From: Pseudomonadota bacterium
Lineage (GTDB): Bacteria > Myxococcota_A > Polyangia > Haliangiales > Haliangiaceae
Assembly (NCBI GenBank): GCA_022360315.1
Contig: JAKSDA010000575.1
Span: forward strand, 1-45,358
DNA: 45,358 nt
Direction: 5' to 3'
A program made the translations under genes and the position numbers. Under the pieces are notes generated by a model. It searched no databases. It was given only the letters and a program-made list of their open reading frames with translations, and was not told the DNA's origin. This document shows, piece after piece, positions 7,694 to 16,285 of this stretch (position 1 is its first letter; every line of letters starts with the position of its first letter).

Positions 7694-8405
7694 AACCTGT
7701 TCTTTCTCGATCGTACTATGTTGTCTATATCGCTAAACGCGCACCGATACCGGTCGGGTATTGGGCTTGGGCATGGACATCGGGCACGACGCACTCATGA
7801 ATTACCCGTCTCAAGTTGATGCTTGTTTCCCTCGCCCTACCTCTATTCGTCGTGGTTACCCGTCAATTCGTTACAAAAATCATATTACCAAATCAATAAC
7901 AAGTTTTCCACTGGACACAGTTGCCCGGCACCGAGGGCGCCATATCCCCCGCAATTCGCAAGCAATCGGCGCTTTTTCGCATCTACAGTCAGTTAGGCGC
8001 GATGCGCTCGTATCCGACGTCTGCACGCTCACAGCGATGACGCATACACGTCCCAAAAACACTCCGAACCGAACCGGCCCGTCGCGCGGCTTTTTGTGCA
8101 GCCAAATGATCACATGGTGCAGTGAAATCGGTGCAGTGAAATCGGTGCAGTGAAATCGGTCCTGACACGGGCAGGCATCCGCCAGTCCACATTGCTTATC
8201 AATCCGATCCGCCAAAACTCGTGCAGCATGTAGGGCGCAATATGACACGGCGCAAGAGTCACACTGCACTGGCAACCACCTGGCCCGCTGTGTTTACTGT
8301 AGCAGTGGACCCACCATTTACGCTTGAAGCATCTGAACCTGTCCACTGCACCGCCGGGTCGCAGCCGAGGGCCGCCAGCCCTGAAGGCGATTGGGTTCGG
8401 AATGG
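7694..8405. other. Intergenic stretch, no gene seen
   Basis: No coding region is supported here. It contains the probable promoter region of the minus-strand lipoprotein (AT-richer, about 7790-7910) and a short tandem repeat at 8117-8158. Reading frames through it are low complexity or frame shadows. Confidence 0.5.
8117..8158. repeat. Three perfect 14-bp tandem repeats
   Basis: The unit GTGCAGTGAAATCG is repeated three times without change (8117-8130, 8131-8144, 8145-8158). The unit length is not a multiple of three and no gene spans it. Confidence 0.9.
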
Positions 8406-9458
8406 TTAAGAATCAAGCTGGCGGCGCATGCCGCGAACACAGCGAAAGCCTGAGTCCCTGACCCGGTACGACGGTACGAGTCTGAACCGGTACGCGCAGC
8501 GCATGAACCTGGCCCCGCCGTCGAAGGCCCCGCCACGCCGCAGCCTGGCGCGCGACTCGAGGTGCTGTGCTCTCGAATCGTCGCCAAACGACCATGGGCT
8601 CTGCGTACCGGCACGACACAGAAACACCCATTCGGCCTCGGTGGGCAAACGATAGCCATCGGCCTCGCGATGCCACACGACATCATCATGGTCGGGGCGG
8701 TCCTGGCCGGCAGGTTCATCGCCATCCTGTATACGCTCTGGCTCGATGCTGTAGCACGGCGTGAGCCCCTGTTGCTCAGACAGCGCATTGCAGAACTCGA
8801 TCGCATCGTGCCATGACACATTGTTCACCAGCAAGGCGCCGAGTTCGTCCGCCGGCACCGCATCCGCATCAGGCCAGCCAGGATCACGGCCCATGACCTC
8901 GGCATAGAGGCCGCGGGTCACCGGATACGCCATGCACGCCGGCCCCGAAATAGCGACCTTGCGAGCCGGCTTCTCGTCCGGTCGGTTGTACGGATCATCA
9001 TCTCCGCTCCCCATGACGAACCTACCAGCCTCGATCGTCACCATGGCCAGCGGATCGAAGACCTCGGCTGGCCGCGGCTTGTCCTCATCCAATTCCTGTT
9101 CAGCCTCGAACTCGTCATCATCGATGTCCAGCTCATCATTGCCCGCCTCCGGCACGGCCCGCTGCACAATCGCGCGCCCTCGTGCCGCCAATCCGAGCCC
9201 CAGCCCGATGCTGGCCACAAAGAGCGGCCCACCCAGCCACACACCGTACAGAGATTGGAGCCCCGGATACGACTCGACAACGAAGCGCTGTTTGACGCCA
9301 TGTCTCGTATTTTCGGGGCCGATGCTGTGCGGAAAAACAGAAAAACCGAGTTTGCCATTGCCATTGTGCTGGCGTGGAAGCGAATCGATCGGCTGCGACC
9401 ATAGAGCGCGCCGCTCGACCAGGCGTGACGGCCCTGGGGACGGAAAAGTCTCGTTCAT
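8406..9458 (-). CDS. Membrane-anchored FGE-sulfatase domain protein with internal deletion
   Basis: The protein has a hydrophobic segment (GGPLFVASIGLGLGLAARG), a very acidic linker (DELDIDDDEFEAEQELDEDK), then a formylglycine-generating-enzyme-like (SUMF1) domain. That domain starts MVTIEAGRFVMGS and continues with VSWHDAIEFCNALSEQQGLTP, GYRLPTEAEWVFLCRAG and RRGGAFDGGARFMRCAYRFR to GFRCVRG. Between WSFGDD and RLRRGGAF the usual 50-70 residues with the YAWY and GLYDMHGNVWEW signatures are missing, unlike the kinase-fused relative at 22225-24144. The protein is therefore probably degenerate or minimal. The N-terminus is uncertain: in-frame starts at 9608 and 9458 both lack a clear ribosome site. 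The parent gene may have been a kinase-FGE fusion that lost its kinase. Confidence 0.6.
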   Translation of the reverse strand: MNETFPSPGPSRLVERRALWSQPIDSLPRQHNGNGKLGFSVFPHSIGPENTRHGVKQRFVVESYPGLQSLYGVWLGGPLFVASIGLGLGLAARGRAIVQRAVPEAGNDELDIDDDEFEAEQELDEDKPRPAEVFDPLAMVTIEAGRFVMGSGDDDPYNRPDEKPARKVAISGPACMAYPVTRGLYAEVMGRDPGWPDADAVPADELGALLVNNVSWHDAIEFCNALSEQQGLTPCYSIEPERIQDGDEPAGQDRPDHDDVVWHREADGYRLPTEAEWVFLCRAGTQSPWSFGDDSRAQHLESRARLRRGGAFDGGARFMRCAYRFRLVPSYRVRDSGFRCVRGMRRQLDS

Positions 9459-9788
9459 CGAGCTGTGCAACATGCGCCAACTCCACTGCGAGGTCACGGT
9501 ACAGTCATCGACCTGTTTTGCTTTCACTGTGGCCATCCTGTTCTGCAACATCTTGATTCCACTCGAGACCAGGGCGTAGCATTGCGTACTCATGGGTTCG
9601 ACTCCCATTCATCAGACGCAGTTGTCGGCGCGGGTAGCTTGGGTGCGTACCCAGCCGATCAAGGTCGAGTTCCCGGTTGGTCTTGCGCGGAGCATCGCAA
9701 AAAAAATCGCGGCGGATGTCGAAATGCCGCAGCGTGGTCCGTCTGCGGGACGAGGGCGATTCCGCTCCCAAAAACCTGGAGAAGAAAC

Positions 9789-10142
9789 ATGAAGGTTATG
9801 ATGCTCATTCTCGAATCCCCCGAAGACTTTGACAACCGCGGAGGTGGTCCGGCGGCGAAGGCCTACTGGGACCAGTGGAAGGCCTACAGCCAGGCGGTCG
9901 GCGACAAGGTCGTGGGCGGAAACGTGCTCGACCGTGCCGAGACCGCCCTGACCCTGCGCGTGCGCGACGGGCGGCGCGACGTGCAGGACGGCCCGTTCGC
10001 CGACAGCAAGGAGGCGCTCGGTGGCTACATGGTCTTCGACGTGTCGTCGATGGACGAGGCGCTCGAGCTGGCCGCCTCCTGTCCGGCGGCAGCCAACGGG
10101 GCGGTCGAGCTGCGTCCAATCGTACCCATGGACGCCGTGTGA
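9789..10142 (+). CDS. YCII-related / DGPF domain protein
   Basis: This 117-residue cytosolic protein of the YCII-like ferredoxin-fold family carries the DGPF signature (VQDGPFADSKEALGGYMVFD, residues 60-80). Such proteins are encoded beside ECF42 sigma factors, and the downstream gene overlaps it by 4 bp, the usual two-gene arrangement. The family is thought to modulate or be controlled by the sigma factor; its biochemical role is not settled. A GGAG sequence sits about 7 bp before the ATG at 9789, supporting this start. Confidence 0.9.
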   Translation: MKVMMLILESPEDFDNRGGGPAAKAYWDQWKAYSQAVGDKVVGGNVLDRAETALTLRVRDGRRDVQDGPFADSKEALGGYMVFDVSSMDEALELAASCPAAANGAVELRPIVPMDAV

Positions 10143-11371
10143 GTTCAGAGCGGTCGGGTCCGGCCGCCGCAGCCCGCGCCGTCGAGCTTGCGGCGCGGGA
10201 CAGCTACGGCCGCCTGGTCGCCTGGCTCACATCCCGCTGTGGCGACATCGCCATGGCCGAGGACGCCATGGCCGATGCGTTGGAGCGCGCCCTGCTCACC
10301 TGGCCGGAACAGGGTATCCCCGCAAGGCCCGAAACCTGGCTGCTGACCACAGCGCGGCGTCGGGTCATCGATGGGGCCCGTCGCAAAGAGACCCGCACCC
10401 GCGCCGTGGACCGGCTGCGTGTCGAGGCCGAAGAAGCGGTGAACACGCCGTTTCGCCGCGCCCTGCCGGACCGGCGGCTGGAGCTGATGGTCCTTTGTGC
10501 CCATCCGGACATCGGGGTCGGCGTTCGCACCCCGCTGATCCTGCAGACCGTGCTCGGCCTCGATGCCAAGCGTATCGGCGAGGCGTTCCTGGTGGCACCC
10601 GCGACCATGGGCCAGCGCCTCGTGCGGGCGAAGCGCCAGATCCGCGACATGGGACTATCACTGGAGCTCCCCGAGCCGAGCGACCTGGGCGAGCGCCTGC
10701 CCCACGTGCTGGAGGCGATTTACGCCGCCTATGGCACTGGCTGGGATGGTGCGATGGACGAGGGAGCACGTGGCCTTTCCGAGGAGGCGCTGTGGCTGGC
10801 ACGGCTCGTGGTCCATGCACTTCCCGAGGAGCCAGAGGCCCTGGGACTGCTCGCCCTGATCAGCTTTGCGGAGTCCCGTCGAGCCGCCCGCCGCACTCCC
10901 GGGGGTCTATTCATTCCCCTGGACGAACAGGACACCGCATTGTGGGACCACGATTTGATGCTCGAAGGCGAGAAGGCAGTGTGGATCGCCGCGAAGTACA
11001 CCAACCCGGGACGCTTTCAGATCGAGGCATCCATCCAGTCGGTCCACGCCCATCGGGCCCGCTCGGGACGGACCGACTGGCCGGCGATCCACCGGATGTA
11101 CGCCACGCTGACGCGGTTCTACCCGTCGATCGGGGCGACCATCGGCTATGCCGCGTCGTTCGGATCGCTCGACCGTGTCCACGACGGCCTGGCCGTCCTG
11201 GACGGGCTCAGCGCCGAGAAGGTGGCACGCCACCAACCCTACTGGGCTGTACGCGCCCACCTGTTGCGGCGAGCCGGGGATGTCGCCGCGGCGGACATCG
11301 CGCTCGAGCGGGCCATCGGCTTGTCCGAGGACCCCGCTGTGCGCGCCTGGCTGCTCGCCTCACGAACCTAA
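10139..11371 (+). CDS. ECF RNA polymerase sigma factor, ECF42-type with C-terminal extension
   Basis: This 410-residue sigma factor opens with region 2 (SYGRLVAWLTSRCGDIAMAE, DALERALLTWP, PETWLLTTARRRVIDGARR), then a shortened linker and region 4 (TPLILQTVLGLDAKRIGEAF, TMGQRLVRAKRQIRD). A DUF6596-type extension follows (YAAYGTGWDGAMDEGARGLS, ALGLLALISFAESRRAAR) with a TPR-like helical tail (WAVRAHLLRRAGDVAAADIA). That layout and length fit ECF42, whose partner is a DGPF protein rather than an anti-sigma factor. The GTG start at 10139 overlaps the YCII stop (GTGTGA), so translation is coupled. The extension is known in the family to be needed for activity; its signal is unknown. Confidence 0.9.
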   Translation: MSSERSGPAAAARAVELAARDSYGRLVAWLTSRCGDIAMAEDAMADALERALLTWPEQGIPARPETWLLTTARRRVIDGARRKETRTRAVDRLRVEAEEAVNTPFRRALPDRRLELMVLCAHPDIGVGVRTPLILQTVLGLDAKRIGEAFLVAPATMGQRLVRAKRQIRDMGLSLELPEPSDLGERLPHVLEAIYAAYGTGWDGAMDEGARGLSEEALWLARLVVHALPEEPEALGLLALISFAESRRAARRTPGGLFIPLDEQDTALWDHDLMLEGEKAVWIAAKYTNPGRFQIEASIQSVHAHRARSGRTDWPAIHRMYATLTRFYPSIGATIGYAASFGSLDRVHDGLAVLDGLSAEKVARHQPYWAVRAHLLRRAGDVAAADIALERAIGLSEDPAVRAWLLASRT

Positions 11372-11414
11372 ACAGAAACACATTGGTTGTAGATCAAAAC
11401 GAGGTATTCTGTTT
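11370..11414. repeat. 45-bp dispersed repeat with hairpin ends, copy 1
   Basis: Directly after the sigma-factor stop, AAACAGAA (11370-11377) pairs with TTCTGTTT (11407-11414). The enclosed sequence ACACATTGGTTGTAGATCAA followed by AACGAG recurs in modified form at 34364-34408. The two copies lie 23 kb apart next to unrelated genes. Confidence 0.5.
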
Positions 11415-11730
11415 GGATGTCTCACCGGGGCAGTCGGAGTAGCAATGACCGTTGCTGATCACCCCTCCGCAGACCCGGACCAGCGGCGTTGCCGGCTCCT
11501 GCCGTGGCTTGACCGCAGGCTGCGAAAACCAAGGCCAAAAGACCGAATAAACTTGAACAAGTTTCCCGGCGACTTGGCCACAGACTGAGCGACCCGGCAC
11601 GCCGCGAGCGATTATTTTCAACAGAGTGCCGAAAAAGATAAGGGTTTGGATTCTGATTTGCGTGGTCCCTGTAGTAGGTAGCTCGCTCGCATAGGTAGTT
11701 GCGAGCCGTAGGTGCTGATCGGAGGGAGTC

Positions 11731-13905
11731 GTGAGAGGAACAGCTAGCCATCTGGACGGGTATCCAGGGGACTTCGCCGAACGAGAGGGATTACTGGTGT
11801 CTGATAAAAACAACCGACTGCCCCGCTTCGATGCCGTTAGCAAACGGGCCTCGACCAAGACATTGCTGTACGGGCAACGTCCCGGCGAACCTTCAGCCCC
11901 GAGCACCACAGCTGGCCGCACCTCGGCCATCCCATCGTCCCCGGCAACTCTGCCCGACGGAATGGCGCGCGCTGCCGCGGTCACCCAGATCAACCAGCCA
12001 CCCGCGACCGCCACCGCCATGGTGCGCGCTGCCGCGGTCACCCAGATCGATCAGCCACCCGCGACCGCAGCTGCCGAGGTCGCGCAGCCCGAGCGGAAGA
12101 CGCTCGGGCTGGCGCGCGTGTACCTCGACGGGGTGCGCGTCGCCGCGGATGGCACTCTGTTGCCGCCAGGTGGCGCAGCTTCGACTGCCTTGGCGCTTCC
12201 CCACGCATCCACTGAAGTGATTCATCGGCTGGGGCCCTACGATCTCCTGGCCGAACTCGGCCGCGGGGCCATGGGGGTTGTGTATCGAGCGTACTCGGTG
12301 CGGTTGTGCCGGCCGTGCGCGGTCAAAATCATGATAGCCGGGCAGCACGCTTCCGAAGTCGAGATCATTCGCTTTCAGAACGAAGCCATGCTCGCCGCCC
12401 GGCTTCACCACCCAAACATCGTTTCGGTGTTCGACGCTGGCGAGGTGGACGGGGTGTTCTATTTCGTAATGGGGCTCGTTCACGGCGTCCAGCTCACCGA
12501 CGTGCTGTCGGAAGTGAATCCCCACAGCATCCAGACCGCGATCCGCTGCGTTGCCCAGGTCGCCCGTGCACTGGACTACGCCCACCAGCACGGAGTCGTG
12601 CATCGCGACATCAAACCCGAGAATATATTGGTTGACGCCGACGGCCAGGCGCACATTACCGATTTCGGGATTGCCAAAAACCTGGTCGGCGCGTCGATGA
12701 CTCTGCGCGGAGCAATCATGGGTACGCCCGCGTACATGGCACCAGAGCAGGCAAACGGCGAGGTCGGCTCGGTGGGAGCCGCGGCGGACGTCTATTCCCT
12801 CGGTGCAACGCTCTACCATCTGTGCGCCGGACAGCCGCCGTTCGACGGCTCCACTGTGTGGACAGTGATCTCCAAGGTCGTTCATGGCGAGCCGCAGTCG
12901 GTCCGTGAGCTGTCGCGCAAAAACAAACAGTGGGAGTTGCCGGCCGACGTGGAGACCATTTGCACCAAGGCGATGAACAAAACCGCGGCTGACCGGTACG
13001 CGAGCGCGGCGGCGCTTGCCGACGACCTGGAGGCATATCTCGAAGACCGCCCCATCGCCGCCAGGCCCATCGGCCGCGTCGAGCGCTTGCGCAAGCTCAT
13101 GCGCCGCAACCGCGCCGTATTTGTCGGGGCAGCGGTCGTGTTTGCGACACTGCTCGTGGTCGGCGCCGCATTCGCTGCGGTGATGGTGTTCAACATCGGG
13201 CAAACCAGCGAATCGCTGCGGGCGCAATCCGTCGATGCTGCCCTCGGCCAGGCAGAGACGCTGGAGCGCGCAATCCGCGTGAACATGCTGCAAGGGCGCG
13301 CGGACGTTGTTCGCGAACTTGTGGAAAAGCTCCGCGAAGCCCCTGACATCTCGCGGGTGGATGTTGTGCGCACCGACCGAACGTATGCCTACCTCGACCT
13401 TGCGACCAAGAACGCTGTTGAGCGCCGGCTCTCCAACCCCGAGGTCGCCTCCAAAGTCCGGGCCGAATTTCCGAGATTCTGGCCAAAGATCGAGGAACTT
13501 CGCCACACCGCGTTCAGCAATATCGAACGGGGCCCAATGAACGACGCGAAGACCTACGAGTTTGACCCGATAGCGTGGACCAATCTCCTCGAGACCGGCA
13601 AGACGCTGACCCGTCCCGAGTTGGTCGACGATGAACCCGTGCTCACCGTTCTCAAGCCAATCAAGAACTCCAAGAAGTGTCAGATATGTCATGATGGGCC
13701 GGAGGAGTCCGGATACGCGCAGGATTCGGTTCGCGCCGTTCTCCTGGTCCAGCAATCGCAGCGCGCGGTACAGGCAACAATCGACCAAAACCAGCGCATG
13801 ACCGCGTATGTAGGCGTCAGTACCGCCGCGGTGATCCTCTTCCTCGTATGGATGTTTGGGCGCATCCTGGGAATTCGCCTGCGCCGCCAGCGATTCGCAG
13901 CGTGA
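11731..13905 (+). CDS. Receptor Ser/Thr protein kinase with periplasmic CxxCH haem-c sensor domain
   Basis: In this 724-residue protein the first ~165 residues are low complexity with a 19-residue tandem repeat. The kinase domain starts near Tyr170: glycine loop GRGAMG 177-182, Lys199, HRDIKPEN with Asp293, DFG at 311-313, APE at 337-339, all intact, so catalysis is expected. TM1 is about 462-486. Then come some 200 non-cytoplasmic residues with CQICH at 650-654, and TM2 at about 692-710 with a short basic tail. A single CxxCH just before the second TM resembles covalent haem-c sensor domains of bacterial chemoreceptors and histidine kinases; here the output is a Ser/Thr kinase. Haem attachment, and sensing of redox state, NO or O2, are inferences. 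It is monocistronic, and the true start could be a later in-frame codon. Confidence 0.88.
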   Translation: MRGTASHLDGYPGDFAEREGLLVSDKNNRLPRFDAVSKRASTKTLLYGQRPGEPSAPSTTAGRTSAIPSSPATLPDGMARAAAVTQINQPPATATAMVRAAAVTQIDQPPATAAAEVAQPERKTLGLARVYLDGVRVAADGTLLPPGGAASTALALPHASTEVIHRLGPYDLLAELGRGAMGVVYRAYSVRLCRPCAVKIMIAGQHASEVEIIRFQNEAMLAARLHHPNIVSVFDAGEVDGVFYFVMGLVHGVQLTDVLSEVNPHSIQTAIRCVAQVARALDYAHQHGVVHRDIKPENILVDADGQAHITDFGIAKNLVGASMTLRGAIMGTPAYMAPEQANGEVGSVGAAADVYSLGATLYHLCAGQPPFDGSTVWTVISKVVHGEPQSVRELSRKNKQWELPADVETICTKAMNKTAADRYASAAALADDLEAYLEDRPIAARPIGRVERLRKLMRRNRAVFVGAAVVFATLLVVGAAFAAVMVFNIGQTSESLRAQSVDAALGQAETLERAIRVNMLQGRADVVRELVEKLREAPDISRVDVVRTDRTYAYLDLATKNAVERRLSNPEVASKVRAEFPRFWPKIEELRHTAFSNIERGPMNDAKTYEFDPIAWTNLLETGKTLTRPELVDDEPVLTVLKPIKNSKKCQICHDGPEESGYAQDSVRAVLLVQQSQRAVQATIDQNQRMTAYVGVSTAAVILFLVWMFGRILGIRLRRQRFAA
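11962..12075 (+). repeat. Two 57-bp tandem repeats inside the kinase N-terminus
   Basis: Units 11962-12018 and 12019-12075 encode MARAAAVTQINQPPATATA and MVRAAAVTQIDQPPATAAA. They are nearly identical at the DNA level and preserve frame, indicating a recent duplication in the disordered region before the kinase domain. Confidence 0.85.
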
Positions 13906-13957
13906 TCGCGGGCCAGCCCACCGCTCAAGGCTGGCAGGGAGTCGACGGCAACATGAT

Positions 13958-14041
13958 CGTGCGCAAAAACCCAGCCGTCGATCCACCAGCTGATGCGGCA
14001 TCGCGAGCGCTGGGATCTTCCCAAGGGCACGCCAGACGTGG
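13958..14041 (+). pseudogene. Nudix-like fragment
   Basis: In one frame the sequence reads SIHQLMRHRERWDLPKGTPD, like the LLMRHxxRWDLPKGHxExGE segment preceding and entering the Nudix box of MutT-type hydrolases. The rest of the box (GExxxxAAxRExxEE) is absent, so only a short remnant can be claimed. Confidence 0.35.
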
Positions 14042-14164
14042 TGAGGACGAGCGTCTCACCGCGCTGCGAGGCCGTCACCATACGTGTGGGCGGTTGCTGT
14101 GCTCATGACGCCGTCTCTGTTATCGACCGGGTGTCGCCGCGGCCAGTGCCCCAGGTAGGCGCCG

Positions 14165-14480
14165 CATCGAACGCCCTGGTCGCCGTGGTTCTATGCGGCG
14201 GCCACGCCATCCCGATCTACGCCGACGTTTATCCGCTCGCCGAGCAAGGCACCGCACACACGGAGCGCGGGTTCCTAACCCGACTGAGCCTCATCATTCC
14301 GCCGGCCTCACACCCGGTCTTGGTGTTCGATGCCGGCTTCGCAATCGTGTGCTCCAGCAGGTCCGCGACCTCGGCTGGGACTTCGTCGCGCGCCCGCGTG
14401 GCGCGCTGTCCATCCGGCCGGTCGACAACCTCCGCGCATGGCAGCCATCGCGCGAGGCCACCCCTACTCCACTCGGTGCG
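14165..14480 (+). pseudogene. IS4-family transposase remnant (frameshifted)
   Basis: One frame reads GGHAIPIYADVYPLAEQ, FLTRLSLIIPP and PVLVFDAGF. After a one-base shift at about 14340 it continues RNRVLQQVRDLGWDFVARPR. This is the core of IS4-type transposases (GRAIPLYxxVHPxxE, FLxxLxxILPP, IxxTDAGFRxPWFxxVxxLGWDWVGRxR), including a catalytic Asp in DAGF. Both ends and the last catalytic Glu region are missing and no terminal repeats were found, so the element is dead. Confidence 0.65.
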
Positions 14481-14540
14481 AGCGTTGTCTTCCCGTTGCG
14501 GGTAGTCCTGATGGCGCGTGGTCGTTCGGGCGCGACCAAA

Positions 14541-15443
14541 CTACATTGACGTGGATCGATAGTGCTTGACGTGCTCGACGAGCGCTCGCAGCTTCGCGGA
14601 CGTGTTCTTTCGGCTCGGGAAGTACAGGAAGAACCCGGAGAAGGTCGGAAGGTACTCTTCAAGCATCGTTACCAGTTCGCCCCGTCGAATGTATGGAAGG
14701 AAGGTCTCCTCCGTCGCGAAGGTGATGCCGGCCCCGGCCATTGCTGCTCGAATCATCAAACGGAGGTCGTTGGTGGTGATTTGAGGTTCGACCGCAACGT
14801 CGAAGGCGCGGCCGTCCTCTTCGAACTCCCAGCGATAGGGCGCGGCACGTGGCGACGGGCGCCAGCCGATACACCGATGCGCAGGCAGCTCGCGGGGGTG
14901 GCTCGGTGCGCCAAAGCGAGCCACGTAGTCGGGCGACGCGACGACAACCTCGCGCTGCTCGCCGGTCAAGGGGACTGCCACCATATCCTGCTCGATTACG
15001 TGGCCGAGACGGACGCCGGCGTCGAACCCTGCGGCCACGATGTCGAACTCGTCATCCGTCACCGTTATGTCGAGCGTTACCTTCGGGTAGGCTTCAGCAA
15101 AGGCGGCGACGAGTGGCCCCGATAGGAATCGCTCGGCGATCGAGGTCGCGGCAACCCGCAGCACGCCGACGGGGCCGGCTTGAGCGGCTGTGGTGTCCTC
15201 GAGTGCGCCCTGGATTTCGGCGAGCGGCCCGGCGACGCGTTCGACGAGCTCAGCACCAGCTTCGGTGAGACTGACGCTGCGGGTCGTCCGGTAGACGAGG
15301 GCGACCTCGCAGGTGTCCTCGAGTCGCCGTATCGCCTGGCTGACTGCCGATCGGGTAACTCCCAGGCGATCCGCGGCAGCGCGAAAGTTCCCTTCGTCGG
15401 CGACAGCGACCAGCACGTGAAGAAGATTGAGCTCGAGGCTCAT
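14541..15443 (-). CDS. LysR family transcriptional regulator
   Basis: A 300-residue LysR protein has an N-terminal winged helix-turn-helix (LLHVLVAVADEGNFRAAADR, LGVTRSAVSQAIRRLE, residues ~7-45) followed by a periplasmic-binding-protein-like effector domain (VGVLRVAATSIAERFLSGPL onward). It is divergent from the SDR gene at 15566 with 122 bp between them, the classical layout for a LysR regulator activating its neighbour. A TTAGCGAGACTAA palindrome (T-N11-A) lies 4 bp before its ATG, fitting negative autoregulation. Inducer unknown. It shares subfamily features with many oxidoreductase-linked LysR proteins. Confidence 0.92.
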   Translation of the reverse strand: MSLELNLLHVLVAVADEGNFRAAADRLGVTRSAVSQAIRRLEDTCEVALVYRTTRSVSLTEAGAELVERVAGPLAEIQGALEDTTAAQAGPVGVLRVAATSIAERFLSGPLVAAFAEAYPKVTLDITVTDDEFDIVAAGFDAGVRLGHVIEQDMVAVPLTGEQREVVVASPDYVARFGAPSHPRELPAHRCIGWRPSPRAAPYRWEFEEDGRAFDVAVEPQITTNDLRLMIRAAMAGAGITFATEETFLPYIRRGELVTMLEEYLPTFSGFFLYFPSRKNTSAKLRALVEHVKHYRSTSM

Positions 15444-15447
15444 TGTT

Positions 15448-15460
15448 TAGCGAGACTAAC
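15448..15460. promoter_or_regulatory. Candidate LysR box (T-N11-A)
   Basis: TTAG-CGAGA-CTAA is a perfect interrupted palindrome with the T-N11-A spacing of LysR-type operators. It lies just upstream of the lysR start and about 105 bp upstream of the divergent SDR gene. Confidence 0.5.
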
Positions 15461-15565
15461 CAACGTAGCAAGGCGAAGGGTAGTACCGCCGGCCGTGCGA
15501 AGTCCGTACGTTTTCCTCCACAGACGCCGCCAAGCGGCGGCGACAAGCCAAGAGAGGAACCAAGT

Positions 15566-16285
15566 ATGAACAAGATCGTATTGATTACGGGTGCATCGAG
15601 CGGCATCGGCGAAGCGATCGCCAGGGAGTTGGCGACCGCGGGTTGTCGCGTGATGTTGGGGGCGCGTCGCCTCGATCGCCTGCAGGCGCTAGCGTCGGAG
15701 ATCGCGGCTGCGGGCGGGATCGCTCGAGCGCAAACGCTCGACGTCACAGATCGTGAGGACGTGGCTCGATTCGCCCAGGCGGCCCGCGACGTCTGGGGCC
15801 CAATCGACGTCCTCGTCAACAACGCCGGCGTCATGCCGCTTTCCCCTCTCGCAGCACTGAAAGTCGAGGAGTGGGACCGGATGATCGACGTCAACCTAAA
15901 GGGCGTGTTGAACGGCATCGCTGCCGTGCTCCCCGAGATGGCCGCAAAGGGCGTGGGCCACATCATCAACATGGGCTCCATCGGCGCGCTCGCCGCGTCT
16001 CCCACGGCGGCGATCTACTGCGCGACGAAGTTCGCGGTCCGCGCAATCTCCGACGGGCTGCGCCAGGAAACAGCGGCTCTGCGAGTCACATGCGTTCACC
16101 CGGGCGTCGTCGAGAGCGAGCTGGCTCACTCGATCACTGATCCTACTGCGGCGGAGGCGATGCGAACCTACCGCGCGATAGCGCTCCAGCCCGACGCCAT
16201 TGCGCGTGCGGTTCGCTATGCGATTGAGCAGCCGCAGGATGTCGACGTGAGCGAGATCGTTGTACGGCCTACCAGAGCGGCTTGA
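15566..16285 (+). CDS. Short-chain dehydrogenase/reductase (classical SDR)
   Basis: A 239-residue classical SDR with cofactor loop TGASSGIG (8-15), structural NNAG (85-88), catalytic Ser138 (NMGSIGA) and Tyr151-x3-Lys155 (IYCATKF). The ARRLDR sequence after strand 2 suggests NADP(H) preference. It is a cytosolic NAD(P)-dependent oxidoreductase of the YdfG/clavaldehyde-dehydrogenase-like group; the alcohol or ketone substrate cannot be predicted. The start at 15566 follows AGAGAGGA at good spacing. Divergence from lysR suggests control by that regulator. Confidence 0.92.
   Translation: MNKIVLITGASSGIGEAIARELATAGCRVMLGARRLDRLQALASEIAAAGGIARAQTLDVTDREDVARFAQAARDVWGPIDVLVNNAGVMPLSPLAALKVEEWDRMIDVNLKGVLNGIAAVLPEMAAKGVGHIINMGSIGALAASPTAAIYCATKFAVRAISDGLRQETAALRVTCVHPGVVESELAHSITDPTAAEAMRTYRAIALQPDAIARAVRYAIEQPQDVDVSEIVVRPTRAA

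Noticed and set aside
8117..8158. CRISPR-like short repeats
   Set aside because: The three 14-bp units are directly adjacent with no spacers, so this is a simple tandem repeat.
9585..9625. tRNA T-arm-like sequence ATGGG-TTCGACT-CCCAT
   Set aside because: The loop and stem look right, but no acceptor, D-arm or anticodon arm could be found within the preceding 80 bases, so it is not a tRNA; at most a chance or very old remnant.
11893..14001. 702-codon open frame antisense to the haem-c kinase
   Set aside because: GC-rich genes often give long antisense frames; this one has no recognisable motif while the sense strand has a complete kinase.
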